A stretch of DNA of 64,000 nucleotides, from the NCBI GenBank assembly GCA_033398695.1, contig CM065805.1:75174762-75238761 (forward strand), given 5' to 3'. Positions 30,831 through 40,415 of this stretch are shown here, one piece after another. The translations under genes were made by a program, and so were the position numbers. Source of the DNA: Orobanche coerulescens (taxonomy: Eukaryota; Streptophyta; Magnoliopsida; Lamiales; Orobanchaceae). The notes under the pieces were generated by a model. The model saw only the letters and a program-made list of their open reading frames with translations. It was not told the origin of the DNA and made no database searches. How positions within the stretch are numbered: position 1 is the stretch's first letter; each line of letters opens with the position of its first letter.

Positions 30831-32015
30831 TGTTGGTTTAGAATCGGATATTTGCGCCGTTAGTACGGAAGCGTAAATAAATTGCGGAAAATAAATCACA
30901 CAAGGATTTATAGAGGTTCGAATATAAACGAAGCCTACGTCCTCTCTCGATGTATCTTTTTCTTTAGGATTAAGATCATAACCTCTACGCCTCTCTTCTA
31001 TCGGTCGAGGAATTACCGTTACAAGCTAGTCTTCTATCGGTCCGAGTAAAACCGTTTTTCTTTTTCTATTGGATAAGGAATCAACCACTCTAGCTTTCTA
31101 TGGGTACTAGATAAACCTCACTTAGATATCGATTGTGATTCTAATAATGTCGGATACTTGATCCTAATAACACCGAATCCAATCGTATCTTTTCTTTTAC
31201 CTCTCGTGTATAATGTTGAATGTATAAACACTCAAACTAACAATATAAGCTCAATATTACAACAACAATGTAAGTATATGATTCTCAGATGTATGGCTCG
31301 TTTGCTTGAAGTTTTTGTACTCAAACAATACCATAGGAATGGTATTTATAGACATTTTCCTCAAACTAGCCATTGCTGGCTATTTTGACTTGCTAGCGTG
31401 CGCTAGCCTTCTTTATTAGCGTGTGCTAGACTATTCAAGTTTCAGTCCAGTAGCTTCGTTTCTTCTTTAGCGTACGTTATGCCTTCTTCCTTACGTACGT
31501 AATCATCTTGTTTTAGCGTGCGTTAATAGCACATTGTAGCGTGCGCTAATACAATATATTCGTTGCATGGATTGTCAAAGTATTTGTTTGATATGCTGAC
31601 TTTGACTTGCTTTTCTCAACGTTCTGATTGACTTGATTCAAACTGCTTAGCGTGCGCTATTCTTTCTTAGTAGCGTGCGCTAATGCTGGCTTCATTTCAT
31701 ACGTCATTCTGTGTTTGAATATCTTCACAACGGTAACAAGACTTTGATAGCGTGCGTTAATGATAACGTGTAGCGTGCGCTATCTCATCAGCTGATTTCA
31801 CTTCAGCTTACTTCGAACTTGGCTGATATGCAGATGACTTCCCGTTAGCATGCGCTAACGTATGATGACTTACGTGCGCTAGATATGCATTTTGCTCAGA
31901 TTTTTGCGTCTTCGTCTGCTACGTCGTTTTACTTCGCCTCGATGTTGTTTTGTTGTTTAGCAGCTTTAATCATCAAAACACAAATTAAATAATGTGTGGA
32001 ATAAATATTCCAACA
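30831..32015 (-). repeat. 3' LTR of gag-only copia
   Basis: 1185 bp. The TATA box on the minus strand is at 31344-31350, and twelve TAGCG-NN-CGCTA-like dyads are at 31394-31881. The neighbour on its right is the polypurine tract, fixing it as the 3' LTR. Confidence 0.9.
31394..31881 (-). promoter_or_regulatory. array of 12 TAGCG-NN-CGCTA dyads, left copia LTR
   Basis: Copies start at 31394, 31417, 31468, 31491, 31514, 31537, 31648, 31671, 31748, 31771, 31846 and 31870. Seven of the eleven steps are exactly 23 bp and one is 24. On the element's strand the usual form is TAGCGCACGCTA, the same as in the Tekay LTR, and the array begins 43 bp upstream of the TATA box. Confidence 0.9.
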
Positions 32016-32579
32016 ATCTCCCCCTTTTTGATGATTACAAAACAACTCTTGAATTGGATAATCTATAAAAAAATAATATATGTATATGTATACGAATCAA
32101 AGTTTTCGGCTTTGATCGTTTCGTTAGTTTCTCCAATCCTTTTCTTTTTTCTTCTTTTTCGGCTTCTTCGTTTTTTATTTTTCAATTTTTTTCAACTCCT
32201 TCGTTTTAGCTCCCCCTTTTTGTGTGCTTTCTTTTTCTTTTCGACTTCTTCGATTTTTCTCATTTTTATCAATTCATCTCCTTCTCATTTTTATCTCAAT
32301 TCATCTCCTTCTCATTTTTATCTCAATTCATCTCCTTCTCCCCCTTTTTGTCTTCATCAAAAAGTGTAAAAAAAATATAGAATATATTAGATGGAATATA
32401 AATATGCATGATACCAATTTATGCATTAATACTCCCCCTAAAAGTATTATCTCTCCCTTTTTAAAATATCAAATGTTAAAATTTATTTTTGGGGATCCAA
32501 CCTATAGTTGGTTTTTCTTTTGAAACGTAGACGGTGTTTGGAATAATTGTTCCTTTAGGAACCCAAATCTTTTTCATTT
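32016..32579. other. 3' untranslated internal part of gag-only copia
   Basis: Pyrimidine-rich on the + strand. It contains about three 27-bp repeats with TCTCAATTCATCTCCTT (32259-32342) and CCCCCTTTTTG blocks, which are purine tracts on the element's strand. The ORF reported here on the + strand is low-complexity and not coding. Confidence 0.7.
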
Positions 32580-34020
32580 TTATCGTCCGGCGTGGGCTTC
32601 TGTAAATAGAAATATGATGCCAATTTTCAAACATTTTTCACATCGGGGTATTTTGAAATTGACGGATTCGTTTTTCGAAGGTGGTTTGAATCCTAACCCC
32701 TCTTTATTTAGAGTATATTTTTGAACACATAACATTTGTTCAAATTTATCGTTGCCGCACGAGAATTTCTTTGTCAAAATTTTTAGTTCATCTTGAACTT
32801 TTAAAAGGTCATTCTTTAAAATATTCTCGTTTTCAATGCATTTCGAATGATCGATTTCAATAAATTTCCCTTTTCAAGTATTTTGGGATTTTCAATTTCC
32901 AAAGTTTTATATTTAGACTTGAGGGATTTAATTTCATTTAAAGCATTTTGATAGTCCGAATGTAATAACTCGAATGCTTCAAAGAGTTCGTCGTAGGAGT
33001 TACTTACTTGGATTTCGACGTCGCTATCGTCGAATGAACTCCGGGCCATGAGCGCGAGATTATTTTGGTCAAGAAAATCTTCATCGGGATCTTCGTCGCT
33101 CCATGTTGCGATTAAACCTCCTTTTGCTTTACTCGACAGTTCTTAGCAAAGTGGCCTGGTTTACCACATAATCGACAAGTATTGTCGAATTTCTTAGGCT
33201 CGCCCGCTTGAATGTCCTTCTTCCTCCGGTTTAATAAGTGTTGGAACTTATTAATATTCTTGGCATAATATGCCATTTCTTCATCGCTTTTGTCCACCGA
33301 GATTTCTTCTTTCTTTTTCGACATCTTAGCCTTCATGGCTAACGATCTTTCCTTCGGTTTCGGTTTCACATTCCGAGATTTTAGAATGATCTCGTAGTTA
33401 ATAAGAGGACCAACGAGAGCACTAAAATCGAGAGTATTTAAATATTTGGATTCCATTATTGCCGTAATCGTACCGTCCCATTCTCGAGGTAGTGATCGGA
33501 GAATTTTCCTTACTTTCTCACTACGCGAAAGTGGTTTTCCGAAACATGCTAATCCATTAGTGATGACCGAGAATCGGTCGAGCATAATAATCGAGATGGA
33601 TTCGTCGTCCTTCATTTGGAATAATTCATAATCGTGAAGGAGCATGTTTATCTTCGTCTCTTTGACTTGAGACGTACCTTCGTGTGTTACCTCAAGCATT
33701 TTCCAGATTTCTTTGGCACTATCACACGATGATATCCGGTTGTGTTCTTCCGGATTTAAGGCACAATAAAGAAGTTGGATTGCCTTACAATTGAAATGGT
33801 CATTTTTCCAATCGGAGTCGTCATATTCTTCAAAAGTTTTAAGCGTACCGTTGGAATTCATTGGAATTTTTGGACCAAGACAGATCACCTTCCAAAGTTC
33901 GATGTCGTAAGCTCGAATGAATATCGACATCTTCTTCTTCCAAGTCATGAAGTTCGCGCCATCAAAAAATGGTGTTCGATTGAGAGCAAGGCCTTCGGCT
34001 GGAGAGATTTGAAACGCCAT
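32580..34020 (-). CDS. copia gag (capsid, zinc knuckle, coiled coil)
   Basis: The 302-codon frame (33112-34020) starts MAFQISPAEGLALNRTPFFD, with the capsid motif FMTWKKKMSIFIRAYDIELW, then LHDYELFQMKDDESI, LRSLPREWDGTITAI and a zinc knuckle, CRLCGKPGHFAKNC (about 33133-33174). A -1 shift near 33115 joins it to ATWSDEDPDEDFLD, then a Ser/Asp-rich and coiled segment (SYDELFEAFELLHSDYQNAL, 32816-33049) and, after another break, a Lys-rich tail with GLGFKPPSK (32580-32777). Copia gag proteins commonly have this extension. It packages RNA in virus-like particles; this is the only protein the element encodes. Confidence 0.85.
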
Positions 34021-34077
34021 TTTGGATCTTCTCCTCGGATGTTAAGTCGCGTATTGGAGTACCTCTCCGATATCAAT

Positions 34078-35250
34078 TGTTGGTTTAGAATCGGATATTT
34101 GCGCCGTTAGTGTGGAAGCGTAAATAAATTGCGGAAAATAAATCACACAAGGATTTATAGAGTTTCGGCTATAAACGAAGACTACGTCCTCTCTCGATGT
34201 ATCTTTTTATTTAGGATTAAGATCAAAACCTCTACGCCTCTCTTCTATCGGTCGAGGAATTACCGTTACAAGCTCGTCTTCTATCGGTTCGAGTAAAACT
34301 GTTTTTCCTTTTCTATTGGATAAGGAATCAACCACTCTAGCTTTCTATGGGTACTAGATAAACCTCACTTAGATATTGATTGCGATTCTAACAATGCCGG
34401 ATACTTGATCCTAATAACACTGAATCCAATCGTATCTTTTCTTTTACCTCTCGTGTATAATGTTGAATGTATAAACACTCAAACTAACAATATAAGCTCA
34501 ATATTACAACAACAATGTAAGTATATGATTCTCAGATATATGGCTCGTTTGCTTGAAGTTGTTGTACTCAAACAATACCATAGGAATGGTATTTATAGAC
34601 ATTTTCCTCAAACTAGCCGTTGTTGGCTGTTTTGACTTGCTAGCGTGCGCTAGCCTTGTTTATTAGCGTGCGCTAGACTATTCCAGTTTCAGTCCAGTAG
34701 TTTCGTTTCTTCTTTAGCGTACGTTATGCCTTCTTCCTTACGTACGTAATCATCTTATTTTAGCGTTCGTTAATAGCACATTGTAGCGTGCGCTAATACA
34801 ATATATCCATTGCATGGATTGTCAAAGTATCCGTTTGATATGCTGACTTTGACTTACTTTTCCCAACGTTCTGATTGACTTGATTCAAACTTCTTAGCGT
34901 GCGCTACTCTTTCTTAGTTGCTAGCTTCATTTCATACGTCATTCTGTGTTTGAATATCTTCATAACGGTAACAAGACTTCGATAGCGTGCGTTAATGATA
35001 ACGTGTAGCGTGCGCTATCTCATCAGCTGACTTCACTTCAGCTTACTTCGAACTTGGCTGATATGCAGATGACTTCCTGTTAGCGTGCGCTAAGGTATGA
35101 TGACTTGCGTGCGCTAGATATGCATTTTGCTCAGCTTTTTGGGTCTTCGTCTGCTTCGTCATTTTGCTTCGCCTCGATGTTGTTTTGTTGTTTACCAACT
35201 TTAATCATCAAAACACAAATTAAATAATGTGTGGAATAAATATTCCAACA
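34078..35250 (-). repeat. 5' LTR of gag-only copia
   Basis: 1173 bp; very similar to the left LTR, with scattered substitutions and loss of one 12-bp dyad near 34915. The TATA box (TATAAAT on the minus strand) is at 34591-34597. The dyad array at 34641-35116 lies upstream of it on the element's own strand. Confidence 0.9.
34641..35116 (-). promoter_or_regulatory. array of 11 TAGCG-NN-CGCTA dyads, right copia LTR
   Basis: Copies start at 34641, 34664, 34715, 34738, 34761, 34784, 34895, 34983, 35006, 35081 and 35105. Spacing matches the left LTR, except that the copy expected near 34918 is deleted. The first is 43 bp upstream of the TATA box at 34591-34597. Confidence 0.9.
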
Positions 35251-35740
35251 ACCAAATCCATTGGGCATCTCATTTTCATAACCTCATTCCTAAAAGCCAT
35301 GTACCAACTCTGGTTACTCTACTTCCTCTTTTCAAATTTGTCCTTCACTTCCATTTTTAGAATAAATTGGGGAGGAAGTAAGGTGTAACTAGTATTTTTA
35401 TTGCTTTTTTATGCATCAGAGTCATATGCAGTTTTTGCTATTTTTATTCGTTTGATTTCCTGGGTTGCATGTTTATTTGTTTTGGTTAATTTCTAGTTGG
35501 TTTGAACTTGGAAACTGTTATGAGTCTTAAATTCGAGTTTTTGACAGTCTATTATGTATTAATACACTGCTAATGATAAACACATTTCAATATAAAATTT
35601 TGAAGATACTGAGAAGCATGTAATGATGTGTTTAGATGAAATGATTGGTCGTAATTACGCTTTATACGATTGCCAGCTAAGTAAATAGATGGGGCAATTT
35701 GTTCCTAGATTAACATATAGATTTTTTTGTCGGGTCCAAT
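35251..35740. other. no recognisable feature
   Basis: AT-rich DNA between the gag-only copia and a gypsy relic. I see no domain, repeat or terminal motif. Confidence 0.5.
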
Positions 35741-37205
35741 AATTGTTTAAGGTGCAAAAAGCCCGGACAAATAGCGAGAAATTGCCCAAACCCAAATAAT
35801 AAAGTTCAAGGAAGGGTGTTTTCAACGACACAAGAACGAGCTGATGCAGATGCTTCTGTAGTCTCAGGTACCATTCTGATCATAAGAATTCCTGCACTTA
35901 CATTGATAGACCCAGGATCCCACACATTCATTTGCATCATATGCACTTATGAGAAAATCGGGCATTAAACCAGGACTATTGAAAGTTGGTTATAATGTGG
36001 TTGCTCCATTTGGAGAAAAAAGGGATTATGATCAAATGTTGAGGGCTTGTACAGTTCGAAGTGATGGTAGGGTACTCTACGCCAACCTTGTTGTCCTACC
36101 AATATCAAATTTTGATGATATCCTTGGTATGGACTGGATAGCTAAATATTATGCAAATGTCGATTGTAATAAGAAGATTGTGACCTTTAAACCAGCAAAT
36201 GAAGGGCGGTTTATTTTTAGAGGTAATTCGCATTCATGCTCTTTGCCAATTTTAACTGCATTGAAAGCTAGGGAGATGCTAAACAAGGGATGTAGTGCCT
36301 ATTTGGTTAATATTTTGGATACTTCCCTTGAAATTGAATTGAAGCCTGAAGATGTAGATGTGGTCAGAGAATTTTTTGAGGTGTTTCCGAATGATCTACG
36401 AGGGTTGCCGCCACATCGGGAAATGAGTTTGCAATTGATGTTATTCTAGGGACTACCCTATTCCCAAAGCCCATACAGAATGACATCAACAGAATTAAAA
36501 GAAAAAAAAGTTCAGCTACAAGAATTACTTGATAAGGGATTCATCCTCCTAGTTGTTCACCCTTGGGAGCACCTGTCTTATTTGTGAAAAAGAAAGATGG
36601 CACATTATGATTATGCATTGACTAAGAGAACTGAATAAAGTGACCGTCAAGATTAAGTATCCTCTTCCAAGGATAGATTATTTATTTGATCAGTTGCAAG
36701 GAGCATCAATGTTCTCAAAGATTGATTTACGTTCCGGATATCATCAACTAAAGGTCAAAGAAGAATATATTCAAAAGATTGCATTTAGAACGTGATATGG
36801 TTCAATGATGTCTTTTGGTTTGACAAATGCTCTTTCGACATTTATGGATCTAATGAACCGGGTATTCAAAGAGTTCCTTGATAAATTTGTGGTGTTTATT
36901 GATGATATCCTTATCTATTCACATGACAAAGAAGAGCATAAAGAACACCTAAGAATTGTGTTGCAACTTCTCAAAGAAAAACAATTATTGCTAAATTCAA
37001 GAAATGTGAATTTTGGCTAGAACAAGTGGTATTTTTAGGACATGTAGTATCCAAAGATGGCATTTCAGTTGATCCAAACAAGGTAGTGGCAGTGAGTAAC
37101 TGGCCAACACCAACAAATGTATCAAAGCTTCAAACTTTCTTAGAATTAACCGTTTACTACCGATGGTTTGTACAAGGATTCTCAAATATTGCAACCCCAA
37201 TAAGA
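35741..37205 (+). pseudogene. gypsy (Tekay-like) gag end, protease and RT relic
   Basis: A knuckle-like LRCKKPGQIARNCPNPNN is at about 35750-35800. Protease blocks are LTLIDPGSHTFIC (D-P-G-S in place of D-S-G-A) and NFDDILGMDWIAKYYANVDC (about 36109-36168). RT pieces in several frames include [51 protein letters not shown] and [17 protein letters not shown]. Connection blocks VVFLGHVVSKDGISVDPNK and YYRWFVQGFSNIATPI end it at about 37200. RNase H and integrase are missing. Confidence 0.85.
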
Positions 37206-37989
37206 AATGATACAACAGACTGCTATGATAGTATAAAAGAAAAGGGAACGAATGAAGATTGCACAAAGTAGACAGAAGAGTTATCTCCTTCTAAATCTAA
37301 TAATTTTATACCTAAATGCATTTACATCATTGGGGAACCATGGCATATAAGTAGATATTTCATGAGCATGAAATAATTGCTATTTATGGGCTTAGTTACG
37401 TTTAATGTCTATGATACATGCAGCATGTGATTTATTCCTCCTAACATGATAAAATATGTCTTTATAAATGGCTCATTGCAGTGAGAAGCTCAGTTTCTCT
37501 GTTAACGGAGATCGATATGCTAAATGACTATAAAGTGATTTTATTTAGTAATTGCATTTTTGCATTACTTTCATATTTCATGATTCACTTTATCTCATAA
37601 TTAATTCACTGTGTTGAAGCGTGTTAAATATTTGAAATTAACTCTAAGTACAGGTGGCAAACCTAGAAGTACTAATAGAGTCACTGACATATCATCGTTG
37701 GTTGATCGGTTTAATCTCAGTGTATGATGAGTATTCAAGTAGACGATATTTGTTTAACCCAATAAAACGTGTCAAGTATCTTGATTCTTATCAACATTAT
37801 GAATGATTCAATTCGAAGTTGCATACGGTATCATCTGTTAAGTAATTGGATATATCACTTTTCTATTCGTCCCAATTGCGGTCGGACCCAATTGGACTTA
37901 TTCTTTATTTTATTATCATCATCATATCATATTGATAAATGAGCCATTATATTCTTTATCTATAGTGTTATAGGCATAAAGGTTTAGAA
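37206..37989. other. degenerate DNA, no gene seen
   Basis: This stretch separates the truncated gypsy pol from an LTR-like region. I recognise no coding block; it may be decayed 3' untranslated or U3 sequence of the same relic. Confidence 0.4.
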
Positions 37990-39002
37990 AATTTGACAAT
38001 AAAGTCCCTCATTAGCACTTTCAGCACTTTCTGCATAAGTAACCGATTTTAAACAATATAAACACACCCCACATTTCTACAAAATCCTTGGACCAGTCAT
38101 CCATACCCTAAATATGGTCAATAACTACTAGGAACCGGTTCAAACCAAGCAAGAACGAACTACTTGAACCGATCTAGTCTTTCAAACATGATTTCTATAT
38201 GCTATTTGAAGGTATTTTTGGTATTTCATCCTCAAAACTACCTCTCTCACTTGGATAAGATAGGAAAACCCCTAAACCCTTATTCACACTTTGAACCAGA
38301 CCAAGAAGCCTCCCCCTTCCAAAAATCACCAAAGATTCAAGGAAAAATCATCAAAACGCCAATACCCCAATTCCTTTGACAATCAAGGTGAGTTTCCTTT
38401 ATTTTACGTTCTTGCTATGTTCATTGGTTATTTTAAAGTTAGGAGAAGTGTTGTACTTATCCATGCTGATGTTAAGAACTCATACATGGCTAAATCTTGT
38501 GTTTAGTACGTATTCACAGAGCTTAAATCATCACTAGACAGCAAAAAACTCAAATCTGCCACCTTTTAGAAACATCTATGAATTGTATATAATTCGTGTA
38601 ATTCAGGGACTGAGATTCCCATATATTTATTCTCAAGTATGTTAAGGATGTTATATCAAAATTTGATGGAAATCCAACTTATAATCGAGTGGTTATAAGC
38701 AAGAGAAATTCTGGTTATTTCAAGGTCTAGATAAATTCTCTTCAGAGCGGCCAGTCAGAGATTTATCCATATGCCATGTTCCCCGCTCTGTTATGATTTT
38801 ATTTATGTATTAAACTCAAGATTCTTTATTATTTTGAATGAATGAGATCAGTCTGTGTCATTTCCTGAGTTCCTGCTTTTAGAAATTTAAAATCACGATT
38901 TTCGAAGTATAAAAGAGTAATACTTCCCAACTTAGTAATACGGACCCTTTTGTGTTTCAGCTGCTAGGTTAGAAGTTGTTGCATGTACTTTTAAAAGTCT
39001 AC

Positions 39003-39033
<31 letters not shown>

Positions 39034-39572
39034 GAGAGAGAAAAATTCATGAATGAAATTGGATTGTTTTTCCACCACATGTAGGCCCTACAAAATCACG
39101 TGGGATTGTCATGTTTAATATTGCTTTATTGATGAAGTCTGTAAGCTGTTATTGTTATTTGTGGATTGTGGAATAATTCATCGTTGCGTAATTATTGTAC
39201 TTGTACTAGCACTTTTTGCTAACCCCTTTGATAGTGAACACGTGTCTTATGTCTAGGTGTCAGAGGAGTAGAAAAGCAACCACCGAGCAGCATAACAACA
39301 AGGGCGCACAGTAATGTTAGACATTCGAAGTGTCCTTCAAGTTCCTATTTGTGTCTTGAATAAGTATTCGAGTACATCATTTCCTTGTTTGTTTTGGATG
39401 TCTATGTACTGGCGATTTCTACTTGGCGTTGTCAGTCACTTTTAAACCCAATTTGTAATAATTACACGATTGTCTTTATTTAATTAGTGTTTTGTTTTAC
39501 TTATTAACCTAGTAAATCCGTATGTAAAGGGTTTACGGTGCTTTAATAGCTCTAAATATCTCGGGGGTTACA
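37990..39572 (+). repeat. Tekay-like LTR relic
   Basis: Near 39220 it shares TTTGCTAACCCCTTTG with the Tekay LTR (28446 region), and it ends TCGGGGGTTACA at 39572, like the Tekay LTR end GGGGGTGTTACA. A splice-donor-like CAAGGTGAGTTT at about 38384 after a C-rich leader is also usual in these LTRs. A 25-base A-run is at about 39009-39033. The left edge is a guess. Confidence 0.45.
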
Positions 39573-39820
39573 CCTTTCCAATATTTGTACTCCAAAAACA
39601 ACAGAAAAGAATGCAACACGACGAGAACAGAGGAAAGGGCAATGACCATTACCAGATTATTACTTGTACCCAACATTAAAGCAGAAAGAGTAAGCAAGGT
39701 TCTCATGGTAAATGAGTAAATATCAGAAGTTATCTAGTAAACAGTTTCCAGCAGCTGCTGATTGCGACACCTTCACTTGGAGGGAAAAATCTTCCATACA
39801 CTTGTTAGAAGACAAGACTG
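39573..39820 (-). other. LON2 3' untranslated region
   Basis: The 248 bp between the LON2 stop and the LTR relic contain no other gene and would hold the 3' UTR and cleavage site. No clear AATAAA was seen; AATAAT-like sequence is near 39653. The + strand LTR relic points towards this end, so read-through from it would be antisense to LON2. Confidence 0.5.
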
Positions 39821-39904
39821 TCATAATTTAGAATGTCGTCTCCAAGGACAACCACCCTGGAATGCCTGCTCCAGCACATCCTCCATTCTCTTAGCAAAGA
39901 AAAT
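39821..39904 (-). CDS. LON2: LON2 exon 17 (PTS1)
   Basis: 27 codons and a [30 protein letters not shown]. The final SKL (39824-39832) is the canonical type 1 peroxisomal targeting signal. Confidence 0.96.
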   Translation of the reverse strand: MFFAKRMEDVLEQAFQGGCPWRRHSKL

Positions 39905-40343
39905 CTGTCCCAACAATATTTATTGAAAAGATGAATCAGAGACCCATACTACTACCTCTTATTTCATTACTATTCACTTCCGCGCTTTAATTCTTGTTCT
40001 GGTTAATTGAACATCATCTATAAGATCGAGTCTAACAAGGGCAACAAGCTTAATTAATATATTCCATGTAGCTCTTAACTTGATACTCTTTGACAGTAAT
40101 AAAAAGAAAAATGGTGTGGTTCATGATTGCTAAGCTGCAAATGATTACAAAACAACACCATACACATAGTAATAAAAATTTACCTCCACACTAGAAAGCA
40201 CAGCTGCTGGCACCTCCACTAAGTCCTTTAAGTTCCTCTCTGGTAAAATAACTCTCTTAACTCCATATCTATGGGCTGCTAAAACCTGTACAGCACTTTG
40301 CTCAGTGATTGTCATTGTATTGCAGACATACACACACACACAC

Positions 40344-40415
<72 letters not shown>

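Larger units (their letters stand above)
30831..35250 (-). mobile_element. gag-only Ty1/copia element with two LTRs (4.4 kb)
   Basis: Two LTRs (30831-32015 and 34078-35250) start TGTTGG and end CCAACA. The internal 2.06 kb holds, on the minus strand, a primer-site-like TGATATCGGAG next to the right LTR, a gag gene, and a polypurine tract AAAAAGGGGGAGAT next to the left LTR. No protease, integrase, RT or RNase H is present, so it would need proteins from a partner. The flanks ACCCA (30826-30830) and ACCAA (35251-35255) are a possible target duplication with one mismatch. Confidence 0.85.

Noticed and set aside
31992..32523. Plus-strand Ser/Phe/Leu-rich ORFs
   Set aside because: Pyrimidine-rich untranslated part of a minus-strand copia, including 27-bp repeats and the polypurine tract.
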